Numbered from the stretch's first letter, positions 14,401 through 25,382 are shown. The stretch: 64,000 nucleotides of DNA from Onchocerca lupi (GCA_028564675.1 JAOVVO010000460.1:1-64000), one strand, 5' to 3'. Notes: generated by a model from the sequence alone, not told the origin. Program-made: numbers and translations.

Positions 14401-17400
14401 CTATTAGTACAACAAAAATTATTGTATCGTGATAACTTGAACATTCTGCAAAATATAATTTTAGTAGATATTAGATTTCATAGATGATAATAGAAATAAG
14501 TAGGATCTAAACGGTGAAATTTGATACATCTCTGAAAATCAAAATGAATTATTAAACTATAATTAGATGTTATACTCATATTACTAAATTTAGATGTTGA
14601 ACTTACATCATTATGATTTACGTGTTGTATTTACATTGCTGTATTTACATCACTCTATGATAATAATTCATGCTTTTTTTCAGTGTGCATATAAGTCAAC
14701 CTTTTTTTGTATTTCCATTCCATTCTTTCAGATCCTATGCATATAATCTAGACAACCCAATTTTCGACTAAAGTCATAATTCATAATTTGCAAGTAATTC
14801 ACATCTCAACAGCTACACTTCAAAACTATTTTCACAATATATTCGTCGATCAGGCTCTCTATTAATTCCAAGAAAGCCTAAAAGAAATTCTCAACACATA
14901 GAAATCACCTGAACTTCACTAACTGAGAAGAAACGCGTTAATGGCATTTCAGAAAAAGCTTTAAATCATTAACGATTTGTCGACTAAAACTTTCCAGCTC
15001 AGTGTACCACTTAAAAAATTTGTTTAAAATTTATGGCTGGATGATGCAGTCTCCAAATATAACTAATGCATTAAATTTCATTGCCCACCTATAAGAGATG
15101 TATCAATTTTTTTTTTTCTACACTAACTCACACATATTATATCCAAAAAAAAAGAAAAAAACAGTCTAGATTTTAATGACAAATTTACTTCTCAATATCA
15201 ATGACTCTAACTTATCGGGATTCATTTCTGCACATCAAGTTTACATGTATGTTCGAATCCACAATAGAAACTAATATTCTTCTACTGACTTCCCAATAAA
15301 ATTGAAAAAGACATATTTGCTCAATTTAAAAACGATTCTGAAATCTCCCAGCAGAATCTCAATCAAAGAATATATATACAAACATCTCTATAAGAACTAT
15401 ATTTGCTTCACACATTGAAAGAAACAATTTTTTCATTATTTAATTTTTTCCTACCAACAATTTTAGAAACTTTGCGTTACTCTCTCATCACTGACTGTTC
15501 AATTAAATGTCAAATTGTCGATTATGTGGTTTTAAAATCATATTCTCGTTGATCTGGAAATAAATTGATTCCTCACAATTCTCTGAAGTAACAATTATTT
15601 CATTATCTTTATTTGGCATTTTGTTCTCTGACACGGTAAATTTAGTATCTACTCATTTAATTAAATGCACTTATTCAACATACTATGTATTCCGTTCTAA
15701 CTACAGCACAGAAAGGATCGCGAGACAAAACTTTTGAACAAATCGTTGAACAAACTTCAGTATAAATGTCTATTATCTTTTCATGTCCTGAATGCTTTTA
15801 ATGCAGAAAAGCTCATTCATGCTTGCTTTCCTTAACAAACTACCAATAAGTTTCGCTGTTTCCATGATCTTCAGGCAAAGAAAAACTAACGTATACAAAA
15901 AACTTCATAAATTTAGATTTTATTCCCATATTTACACAAAAAATATTACTTCAATATGTTTAAAGTAAACTATTTAGGCTATATCATTAATCGATAAACT
16001 TATTCGAGCAAAGCGTTAATCTACCTCGTAGTGAAAGCCGTGATTTTTTACTCTTCCATCGTTTCTGTTATAATGTTTCATCTATACACTTGGTAATCTT
16101 CAGACGCTTCTCAATAATCTTCTTTACAGCCTAAACAATAACAAGGGCTTTCACCAAAACCAAAATTATTCTTCAATTTAATCTGTCGCTTACACAATAT
16201 GATTGTGCCTTTCAACTATCGCAGATAGCAGATATTCCCAATTATTTAATTGAACAAGTTACTTCCCATTATTCTAATGATAGTGAGAAAGTATTACTGT
16301 TCCTTATATCCAAAATTTTGTCTTTGGTAAAACGAATCATAATGAAAACGATTGTGTAACAATCATCCGAAATGTCCGCTGCCAAAAAGTTCCATAAAAT
16401 GCCCGAAAATTTATTTATTTTTTAATGATTACAAACTTTTATTTTCAATATTGTAAAAAAGATGTGCTTCGATCTACATTACTAACTGGATAACCAGTAT
16501 TATTAACTTTTACTAACATTACTAAACAACACTGGTTTTTTTTCTTACTTAAATATCGCAATATTTTGAAATCTACACCATCCGGTTGTGCCCCTGTTCT
16601 TAGTAATTATATCTAAGCTTCAATAATCCGATTACTTTATACCCCCTTTCATAGTCCCAACATGTACGAAATTCACCAAGAGATTTTCGTTCCACTAATA
16701 CCGATTCATTTTTCATCCATGTATCGTTTTAATGGAGAAATATTATATACACATTACTGTGTGATCATGGCCTTCAGCATGCTATTTGGCCGCTTAACAG
16801 ACGCTCGATCTCTTTTAATTTTGGCTCACACACACACATATTCCTTCTTCATCTTAATAACCGAATTTTAGGCCATTAATCATGAGCAAATAATAAGTTA
16901 GAAGCAAGATTGGTAAAGAATTTCGCAAAGCCTATTTACTTCTTGCATGTTATTTAGGAAGGTGCAGTTTAATAAGTTATATTAACTTGTTAAACTATTC
17001 CAAAAGTTATGCACTTTAACTTTTTTCTCATTTTCTATTCTGCCTTGATTTATTTCCAGAAACTTTTCTATATCTCACTTCCAGTTAGTCTATTTACAAA
17101 TTCCTATATATCTTCGGTGAAATCACTCATACTTTATTTCCAAAAAGTGCACAAGCCATCTAGTTATTCGACAAAAAAGTATGCTAAAATATGTAAAATA
17201 CACATGAAACAAGTAAGAAGAACATGTAAGAACATTTTGCATACCTGCGCAGAAGACCACAATGAAGCAGAAAGATTTGCAAACGATGAAAACGGACTAG
17301 TTTTCGGTTTAATGACGTCTTCTTGTGGAATGTAAGTGTTCGAATTCACGCCAGAATTCGTAACGCGTCGTCGTGTAACTGTCAAAGGCAGTTCCGTCCC

Positions 17401-17412
17401 ATTCACATGCAT
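11471..17412 (-). CDS. syx-5: Syntaxin 5, Golgi Qa-SNARE
   Basis: Syntaxin 5 is the Qa-SNARE of ER-to-Golgi and intra-Golgi fusion. Nine exons: 17245-17412, 14180-14359, 13870-13949, 13548-13674, 13293-13469, 12984-13074, 12648-12739, 12161-12262 and 11471-11671; 1218 nt, 405 aa, all phases closing. The family N-terminal peptide MPSRDRTGEF begins at residue 99. The Habc region includes KRIGHDLS and KRRSLFDDHMMEVEEL. The SNARE helix carries the zero-layer Gln at residue 347 (TEQGEM) and is followed by IDSNVEE. A C-terminal membrane anchor covers about residues 384-405, ending FIVFLS. The first exon, separated by a 2.9-kb intron, adds a 98-residue extension with an Arg cluster (TVTRRRV); initiation at Met99 (about 14233) would give a short form like that of mammals. 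Choice of start is the only real uncertainty. Confidence 0.92.
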
Positions 17413-18399
17413 CAATAAATTCGCCGACCTTCTTCAGTACCCGCCGTTTTCTTGAAATTAATATTCTGGACTAATTAGGATTTAATTACATTAAACTTTA
17501 ACGTAAAATACATTTTGCTACAAAATTTACATCTCAAAACAATGATATATGACAATAGAAGCTTTTTAAAACGACCTTTAATTCAGTGTAAATTGAATTC
17601 AGTCAGTGTAAATTATTAGATTAAAAATAACATCTAAAAGTTCATACGCTTCATCCTTCAATTTCATTGTTAATTACAATGTCATTAAATTGAAAAGCGT
17701 ATTTTTATTGCAAATTATATACTTTATGTATGTATACATACATGTATGAAGTAGATAAATATGAAGTATTATTTTTAAGTGAAGTTAATTAAAATCCAAT
17801 TACATCAAACTTCACCTGCATCAAATCTATCAATTACCATATATTTCGCTACGAAATATACAGTTCAAAACAATGATATCATGTGATAATAAGAACTGTT
17901 TTAAAACGATTTTTTTTCTTAAATCCACTTATTGTAAATTACTAGATTGAAAATAACATCTAAAACATCATACTTCATACTTAAAAATAATCGACTTCAT
18001 ACTTTTTAACTGCATACATTTAAAGAGAAAGTATATAATTTATAATAAAATGAACATTTCAAATTAATAGCATTACAGTTAACAAAATAAGTTAATTTGA
18101 AAAATTTCACATCTAAATAAAAACTTAAAAAGAATGATTGTAGTAGCAATGTTTCAGTTTTATATATACGTGCAAATTAAATGATACTATTGGGATCAAA
18201 TTAGTTCCAAAATAAAATGACACGTTATATTGGCATAAAATTAAGAATTCATTAATACTTCCAAATTACCTGTCTCGACTTCTCCGACTATTTTAAAAGA
18301 CCAAAAAACATCGCAAACTACAATATCGTTGACAATTCATTTCTTTGGCTGACGTGGTAGTTGGGGAATCCACGGCTGCGGCCGTAATTTTGATGATTG
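17413..18399. other. Upstream region of syx-5 with a diverged internal duplication
   Basis: No gene was seen. It contains two diverged direct copies described separately at 17476-17980. The syx-5 start codon at 17412 lies in a slightly more GC-rich patch (17330-17450), compatible with a promoter or leader on the minus strand. Confidence 0.5.
17476..17980. repeat. Two diverged direct copies of a ~185-bp sequence
   Basis: Copy 1 at about 17476-17655 and copy 2 at about 17791-17980 share ordered blocks: AATTACATYAAACTT, ACAAAATTTAC or ACGAAATATAC, CAAAACAATGATAT, a TTTTAAAACGA block, TGTAAATTACTAGATT-like sequence and ATAACATCTAAAA. No terminal inverted repeats or coding potential were seen. 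It could be an old dispersed repeat or a local duplication. Confidence 0.55.
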
Positions 18400-18990
18400 T
18401 ATGAGAATTTGTCATTCATAACGAAAAATATGATTGAGAACGGGATATTTGTCGGGAAAATTGGCTTGGTTTGCGGCACAAACGAATCTTAGATTTTATT
18501 GTTGGATGGGAGATTTCTCCTTCCTGAATAATACAAACAATTGTTGAAGAGTATCCAGGATAATTGATCACAGGATTATTCTTCCTTTGTTGCTAATAAA
18601 ATAGAATGGTCTCCAAGATTGCCGATTGATTGTTGTTGAAACTGTCGATTATTGTAAACGCGTTGATTATTGAAGAATTTGTGTCCAAGAATTCGTTAGA
18701 CTAGAATGGTTGTTCTCAAAAATCCGATCCTTATACATTCTTCCAGGATTCCTCTTTCTTTCCTAATCTCGAAGTTGTCATCTCTTAATTGTTCAACCTC
18801 CTCTTCTTTCCCTATAATTCGAGCATTTTGGCGGCAATTATGCCCATCATTTCGGCGGGAAACATATCCTTTTTTATGAAATATATTTTCTCTTTTGATG
18901 ATGAACTTGATTATCGTTTTGGCGGAAAACATGTTTGTCCTTTTGTTTAGTGTTTTGAACGGGAACATGTTTATCGACTGTTGGTCCATT
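18400..18990 (-). pseudogene. Possible gag-like retroelement relic (eroded zinc-knuckle region)
   Basis: A minus-strand frame open from about 18989 to 18696 reads through patches resembling degraded CCHC knuckles: NKRTNMFSAKT, FHKKGYVSRRN and DGHNCRQNARI. A Glu/Arg-rich segment (GKEEEVEQLRDDNFEIRKER) follows. Further in-frame Asn/Gln-rich sequence continues to about 18400 with stops. Several of the Cys residues expected in a real knuckle are missing. The region is more GC-rich and less poly-A than its surroundings. No LTR, protease or polymerase was found. It could also be chance, so the call is tentative. Confidence 0.25.
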
Positions 18991-19083
18991 TGAAACTAAG
19001 CGCTTCTTGAACTTTATCACTCCGTGTTTATATTAATTTTCGGATTTCTCCGACAGTACTAGGATAGGGTATGAGATATAGCG

Positions 19084-19175
19084 GGAGAAAGAACTAAGGT
19101 CGCAAGAGAAAAGAATTTAATTAGGTGTTGGAGAAAGAACTAAGGTCTGAAGAGAAAAGAATTTAATTTGATGTG
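19084..19175. repeat. 46-bp direct repeat, two copies
   Basis: Two adjacent copies begin GGAGAAAGAACTAAGGTC at 19084 and 19130 and differ at a few positions. They sit about 190 bp upstream of the MCFD2-like start codon. Confidence 0.8.
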
Positions 19176-19337
19176 GTAACATAGGAAATTATCAGTATTA
19201 GATTTAAGTTTGTGAAATTTTTTTCAAATTTAATAGAAATTCTTCCTTTTTTCTTTAAACTCGAATGTTTTGGTTGGATTTTGAATTTATCAAGAATCTG
19301 GCAAATTTTTAGATGAATTCAATTGTAAAATAATTTT

Positions 19338-19340
19338 CAG
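19338..19340 (+). promoter_or_regulatory. Candidate spliced-leader or 5'UTR acceptor of the MCFD2-like gene
   Basis: TAATTTTCAG ends at 19340, only 24 nt before the ATG at 19365. An acceptor this close to the start with no coding exon found upstream is typical of nematode trans-splicing, though a cis-spliced leader exon is equally possible from sequence alone. Confidence 0.5.
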
Positions 19341-19364
19341 AATAAATTCTTGCCTTACATAAAG

Positions 19365-21318
19365 ATGCAAAACTTCGCAAGTTCTATTTTCTTGCTGGTT
19401 TCAGTTACAATGATATTAGCCCATCAAGCGCCATCATTTCCGGCTCAAAATGTGCATAAGCCACCAGAAGTAACTATATTTTTTCGTTATGCAAAATTAA
19501 TTGTAGATAGAAATTAAAGAATTGCAAGTAAATTATGTCCTAATCTCAGTTATATCCTAATTTCCTAAACTTTTAAACTAGGCTATTATTTAGGTTGTTT
19601 TCTGATAGGATATTTTTTATTCAATACTTCATGTGATATAACTTTGATCAGTGCAATTTTTTCCTTCTGTAGGATTGATTTTTCTCTTTTGAAGGTGCAC
19701 CATCAAGGACAAATGCAGCAACCAAAACCTGCTCATCCGAATACACCACCTCAAGGTGTTCGAGAATTTGGAGGTGAACAAGCCAAGAATGTTGAGTATG
19801 TAGTTATTCTCTTCTTTTTCTTTTAAATTAAAAAATTTGATAGTGATTTTCTTAGTTCTTAAAAACTGTCACTTTCAAGAAATAGCTTTCAATTATTTAT
19901 CGAACTTTTTGAAAATCTTATGAACTTTTTAATTCTCAGATCTTCCTGAAAAAAACTTCGAATTCAAATAATTAGTCATTTTTCTCATGTTATACTTATT
20001 AAAGCTAATGTTATCTTCTGCCATAAAATAGTCGAATTCACTTTTCGAATAATTGAAGTCATTCGAACAGTTTTTTTCTTCTTATTCGTTGGTCATTAAT
20101 AGAAAATTTTTATATAAACTGATCAAATATAATATAGAAATAATTTTCAGTCTATATATAATTATATGAATTTATATAATTCCATGTCTTCATTAACTTA
20201 GGTTGATATTGATTTTTTATCATAAATTGTATTTCGAAATGTAAAGGAAATTCAATTTACTCAATATTATTTGTATAATGAACTTTGAAAAAAGCTTCTC
20301 TTTTGAATTTAAACAAATTAATATAAAAGTGGATGAAACAAATTCTATTTGCCAGATAGCTTTTTCATTTCACCAATCAAAGATTGGATTCTGGAATAAT
20401 GAAGACTATTATTGATGTCTTTTTCTGTTGTTTATTCTTAATTTATAAGGGTGCAGGACTAGTTCTCATTTTCTGAATAAGAAATTCTTAATGATATTAA
20501 AATGGTTGGGATTGAATTAAGTCATTCTCATCATCAGATATTTAATTTCGATAGTACCTGTAAAATAGTTGTAAGAAACTATGTAAAGATTTTGTAGTTT
20601 GAAAATTTTTTTGTCATCTTTTAACATACCGTTGCTATTTTAAAAATTTAATATTATAAATAAAGTCTCATATCGTATCATAAAATTAGATTTCTGAAAC
20701 AATTAGCTTCGGAAATTGCTCATTATTTATACAATTTAAACTATCACTGTTGCAATACTTACATTTTTTAGACATATCAAAGAACACTTGGATGGTAAAC
20801 TAGATCCTACTGCAAATATGACACCCGAGCAGTTGCAATTTCATTATTTCAATATGCATGACATCGATAGAAATGGTTTACTGGATGGAATTGAATTAAT
20901 TAAAGCAGTCACACATTTTCATGAAGGTATTAGTCTTCTTATCTGTAATATCATTCTATTTTATTTCTTGCAACGTCATTACGAACTGTAAATATTAGAA
21001 TTAGAACACCTTAGAATGGAATTCGATCGTAAAATAAAAACTTAAGCTAATGAAAAAAAATAGCAACTTTTTATGCCATATTTAGTTTTTTATTAATTTT
21101 CATCGGACATTCTAGAAAATCGGGATTCCCGACAAGATACATCTCAATTACCAGCAGTACTAACGGAAATGGAAATTGAACGGATGTTAGATCCAATCTT
21201 TGAGTCGGATGATCTCAATCGAGATGGTTTTATTAGTTATCCCGAATTTTTCAAAGCTCAGAAACAACGAGATGAGCAAATGAGACAACAATACCAGCAA
21301 CAACCTCCACAGCAATAA
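19365..21318 (+). CDS. MCFD2: MCFD2-like secreted EF-hand protein
   Basis: MCFD2 is the soluble EF-hand partner of the lectin LMAN1/ERGIC-53 in exporting glycoproteins from the ER. Four exons: 19365-19469, 19695-19795, 20772-20926 and 21116-21318; 564 nt, 187 aa, phases closing. Residues 1-19 form a signal peptide (MQNFASSIFLLVSVTMILA). The mature start is Pro/His/Gln-rich, then VREFGGE. Two canonical EF-hand loops follow: residues 99-110 (DIDRNGLLDGIE) and 153-164 (DLNRDGFISYPE), with ligands at positions 1, 3, 5, 7, 9 and 12 intact. The segment QLQFHYFNMHD is a family hallmark. The Gln-rich tail carries no KDEL-type signal. A CGREF1-like assignment is the main alternative, since the two families are related. 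Confidence 0.85.
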
Positions 21319-21529
21319 AAAAAAAATGCATGCCGCTTTGTTATCATTAATTTTAGTCATAGTTTACAACCAAACTAATCGAAGATAGTTTGTGAAAATA
21401 TTTGTTCCGCTGAAAACTTGCAGTACTCAATTAATGAGGATTTGATGATTTAAATTTAGACTCTTTATTGCTTTTTATCCAGCTAGTCTATGGGGGCCGG
21501 CCACGCTTCGCGTGTCCGGCTCCGGCTAA
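21319..21529. other. Short spacer between the MCFD2-like gene and the Helitron-like element
   Basis: Mostly MCFD2-like 3' sequence, then a GC-rich island from 21489 that contains the hairpin listed separately. Confidence 0.6.
21483..21529. mobile_element. GC-rich Helitron-type hairpin flanked by CTAG and CTAA
   Basis: The palindrome CCGGCCACGC-TTC-GCGTGTCCGG occupies 21498-21520, nine of ten arm pairs matching. Read on the minus strand the hairpin is followed within about 12 nt by CTAG (21486-21483). Read on the plus strand it is followed by CTAA (ending 21529) just before TCTATATAAAT. A hairpin close to a CTRR end is the classical Helitron 3' terminus. It stands out sharply from the AT-rich surroundings. 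Confidence 0.65.
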
Positions 21530-21909
21530 TCTATATAAATAGAAATGTCAATGTTTGTTTGTTCAAAATCTTAAATCTCCGTAACTTCGCATGTTCCCCA
21601 CCGATTGTTTTCAAATTTTGACCAACCTTTTATTCAAATAGGTCATCATTTTTATATAGATATTCTTACTTTATATTTATAAAGATAATCCTCTAGAAAT
21701 ATTTATAATCCTCTAGAAGCTGCAATAGTTTATATTGCGCTATTTTAATTTAAATATTTAAATATTCTTAATTTCAATAACTTGCGAAGAAAAACAATGT
21801 TGTTTGCACAATATCGATTGAGCTTCCGAAAAAAAAATAGCTTTATAATGTTTAGGGTTAAAATGAAACATAAAATATTTTAATTTTCTAAATTTCAAAA
21901 ACATTAATT

Positions 21910-24200
21910 TTACAATACTTGTGGGCATACAATATTTTTTGTTGTTCCATTTTCTGTGTAGATATAGAGACTGTCTGGTTTGCCGACTCTAGAACACGCA
22001 ACATATAATTGTCCATGTGAAAAGCAATCGGTCTCTAGATCTAAACCGCATAATTCCAAAGATTGACCCTGAGCATTGTTGATGGTGAATGCAAATGCCA
22101 ATCGAACTGGGAATTGCAACCTCTCAAACTGAAATGGCATATCCGTTGGAATCATAGGAATGCGGGGAATAAGGACATCTTCACCTTTGAAAGGTGCTGT
22201 CAAGACTGATACCTCTATAACGTTGCTCATTAATTTTTTTACCTCAAGCCGCGTGCCGTTGCAAAGTTTTGGCTGGTTGATATTTCGCAACATGATAATT
22301 GGCACGCCGATTTTCAACTGTAATACGTGCGGTGGCATCCCTGGCAGATCGAGTGAATTTAAAAATTCTGTTGGATAATTAACCGCTTCATCTGCTTCCA
22401 CAGCAGTGTCGAAGGATCTATATGTGACCATCTCGCTTTAAATGTTAGATTGTATAAAATTGTGAAGTTCGTTGACGTCTTTGTTTTTGACCGCAAGAAT
22501 AGCTCGTACACTCAGCCAATCGTGATTCTTATAATTAATTTGAATATTGGGAAATACTTTTTCAACCAACTCTTCTTTTGAGGTTACTAAATTGCAGAAG
22601 TTATGAGGCAATGAAATTCGTCCTGTGGTCAGATCAACCGGCATCTCTCCGTTTCCAATTTCCAGCAATTGATGTGAGAATATTCGAGCTGATCGATCGT
22701 TTTGCAATTGAACACGCATGTTTGTAGTTAATTTTAACGTCTTTACGTGTCTCCACAAGATAGAGTATTTCAGGCAAGCATTTATTCCGTCCGCTGGTGT
22801 CGATCGAGGAATTACAGGTAATGTTTGCCTGAAATCTCCTGCAAACAATATTAATGCGTTCCCAAATGGTCTGGTATTTCCACGCAAATCTTGCAATAAT
22901 CGATCAAGAGCCTCGATCGATTTTTTGTGCGCCATTGTACATTCATCCAAAACAATAAGTTTGCATTTTTGCAATACTTTTACCCATGCCCGATGTCTTG
23001 GAAATGTTGCACGTGGGAGTTTCAATCGATTGGATGTTCAATAGCAATTTCAAAGCGGAATGAGCAGTTCTTCCATCTGGTAGCAATGTTGCAGATATTC
23101 CGGACGATGCAAGAGCTAAGCCTATGCCATTTTGGGACCGAATTGTTGCCAGAATCAATTTAATTAGAAAAGTTTTACCGTTCCTCCTGGAGCATCCAAA
23201 AAGAAGATTTCTCCAACTCTCTATTGACAGTTTGCACTATTCGATCGTAAATGCTTCTCTGCTAAAACGTAAGTTTAGAAATATTTGATTGCACATATGA
23301 TGAAAGATCAGCCATGTTGTAATTTTGCTCGCGATGCAATTCTTTATCAAACGAAGCAGTAGCAGATAGATTCGGTGATGGCATTCCCAATTGATTGAGA
23401 ACTTTGTTCGCAATTTGTAAACAAAAATCCTCAATTATTATCAACGCTTCGTTGTAGATTTCTGCTGTGAAATCCATGTTCATATTTGAATTTCCGCTGC
23501 GTATTCGATGCAGAATATCTTCAGCCATATATGATTTATATTTCTCCCATAACTCCGCTGGAGATGAAGGAGAGCAGGCGGTCAATATAATTGCAAACAG
23601 TGTACGAATTTGATTTAGATGTGACATGTTGCAAGCGTCATATATGCATACATCCCAGAGTCGGTCGTTCTCCAATAAATTCAAAGCTTGACATGCACTG
23701 CGGAAAGTAGCATGTGTAACGCCGCTGACAATTTTTAATTGCTGGAAAGAGGTTGGACCGGCACATTTACTAAAAATATACGAAGGAAGAAGCATTCATC
23801 CTGATTAGGATGCACGGTGTACAATCTGCCTATCGTAGTTTCTTTAAATATGCCTGGTTGTCCTTCAACTGGTTCGCCTCGTTTGCGTCGTTCAAATGAT
23901 TCTCTACTCGCATTCCATGTGTAATATGAAAGCAATTCCGAATATAGCAGTTTTTTCGCAAATGGGTCTTTTTGGCATAATGTGAAGAAAGCAGTTAACG
24001 TTGTAGCCGGTGGATTCAGAGCTATTTGTTGCACATTTGCAGTTGTGAAATATACGCGTCGTCCATTTTCTAGATGTACTGCTAAGTGAACTACAGCCGG
24101 ACTTCGTTCATATATGGGAAATGAAAGAATTCGCCATACAGCTTCATTGCTGCTTATGTATCTTTCGGCCTGATACTGTGCGATGAAACCATGGATGTAT
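21910..24200 (-). pseudogene. Helitron-type Pif1 helicase, broken
   Basis: Minus-strand sequence matches the C-terminal helicase part of Helitron RepHel proteins: AERYISSNEAVWRI, ERSPAVVHLAVH, then the Pif1 core with IVLDECTMAH (Walker B), GDFRQTLPVIPR, NYPTEFLNSL, LCNGTRLEVK, FAFTINNAQGQSLE and YVACSRV. The frame is broken repeatedly: a shift near 23765, an in-frame stop near 23272, a one-base loss in the Walker A (GGTGKT) codons near 23180, a one-base gain near 22980 and an in-frame TAA at 22438-22440. The N-terminal Rep domain is absent. It cannot encode an active helicase. Confidence 0.85.
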
Positions 24201-24228
24201 AATAGAAAATTCTAACAGCAATAATATT

Positions 24229-24351
24229 ACCAACAATATTAATTGTTAAATTTCAAATATTCAAATCATTATGAGCGTAATTCTACCATTACCAACAATA
24301 ATTAATTCTTAAATTTCAAGCATTCAAATCATTATGAGCGTAATTTTATCA
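24229..24351. repeat. 62-bp direct repeat, two copies
   Basis: Copies at 24229-24290 and 24291-24351 share ACCAACAATA, TTAAATTTCAA and TTCAAATCATTATGAGCGTA. They lie inside the Helitron-like element, upstream of the helicase relic. Confidence 0.85.
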
Positions 24352-24430
24352 TGGGATGGAATTTTACCATACCGTATCCATCGATTACTGATTTTCAAGA
24401 CCTATAATCATGTAGGAGCTATAAAGTACA

Positions 24431-24616
24431 TTAAATTCGTTACGTAATGTTACAGCGCAACACGTTATTAAGACGTCGTGATACTATGTTTAAGTTTGTT
24501 ACATAGTATTACAACGTGAAATATCATTAGGACGTTATAATACCTCATTTGAATTCGTTACGTAATGTTGCGACGTGACACGTTATTAAGATGCCGTATT
24601 GCCACGTTTAAATTCG
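24431..24616. repeat. 59-bp tandem repeat, about 3.1 copies
   Basis: Units start at 24431, 24490, 24549 and (partial) 24608, with an exact 59-bp period. Each begins near TTAAATTCGTTACGTAATGT and contains an ACGTGAC/ACACGTTATTA core rich in CG and ACGT. The block lies inside the Helitron-like element. Confidence 0.9.
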
Positions 24617-24819
24617 AAATTCTTTCTTTTATTTTTTTAGCTTTTACTTTTATGAAATCCGATTTTCTTCTATTCTTTTCGTAGCTTTTTGTCTTTTAAT
24701 TATATGCTATTTTGTTGTATATAATTTTTTAATTATTAATTACATTTAATTATATTAACTGTTATTAGAGAAGTTGGGGAAGAAGGAGGTTGCGGAAGAA
24801 GGAGAATGAGGGAAAAAAG

Positions 24820-25382
24820 GATAGAGAGATGCGCGGAAGGAGGGTGAGAGAAAAAAAGGAAGGCGGAGTCAATAAACTCCGCCTCCTCACGTATTTTTAG
24901 TTGTCACGTATGTGACACGTGAAAAAACATAACCATAATTACTCATAAAGAAGGTCGGTTGGAGTAGAAGATTGCGTCAAAATTTGAAAAAAATCGGTCA
25001 AGAATTTACCATAAATCGGGCGTAGGTAACAGGTAGCATTTACATTTTTATTTATAAGGTTATTATTATTATTAATTTTTGTTTTTATTATTGATTAATT
25101 TCTATTATTATTGCTAATCGTGTCTTTTACTCAAGAAGAGAGAGAGAGATGGGAGGAAAAAGGAGAATGGCAGAAAAAAAGGTAGGCGGAGCCAAAAAAA
25201 TCCGCCTCCTCGCCTATTTTCAGTTGTCACGGACGTGACACGAGAAAAAAAGTGACCATATTTACTCATAAAGAAGGTTGGTTGGAGTACAAGATGTGTC
25301 AAAATTTGAAAACAATCGGTGGAGAAATTCCCGTAGATCCGTGATTAGTAACAGGTAGCATTTACATTTTTGTTTATATAGA
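24820..25382. repeat. Direct duplication of the element's right end, each copy with hairpins
   Basis: Copy 1 (about 24820-25058) and copy 2 (about 25140-25382) share a purine-rich start, a stem-loop (24861-24884 and 25184-25207, arms AGGCGGA/TCCGCCT), a second palindrome with GTCAC/GTGAC arms, the block TTTACTCATAAAGAAGGT-like sequence and the terminal AACAGGTAGCATTTACATTT. The end of the element is therefore present twice in tandem. Confidence 0.85.

Larger units (their letters stand above)
21530..25382 (-). mobile_element. Helitron-like element with inverted 5'-type termini and a decayed helicase
   Basis: Both ends begin, inward-facing, with TCTATATAAA-type sequence followed by AAATGTMAATG (left 21530 onward, right 25382 inward). 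Both also carry the internal block CACCGATTGTTTTCAAATTT about 75-80 bp in, so the termini are about 100-bp diverged inverted repeats. Inside lie, on the minus strand, a Pif1-type helicase relic (21910-24200) and, near the right end, three kinds of repeats listed separately. No Rep/HUH nuclease segment was found, so the element is non-autonomous. Boundaries rest on the TC ends and are accurate to a few bases. Confidence 0.75.

Noticed and set aside
22160..23163. Plus-strand open frames across the helicase region
   Set aside because: They are opposite-strand shadows of the Pif1 helicase relic, whose motifs are clear on the minus strand.
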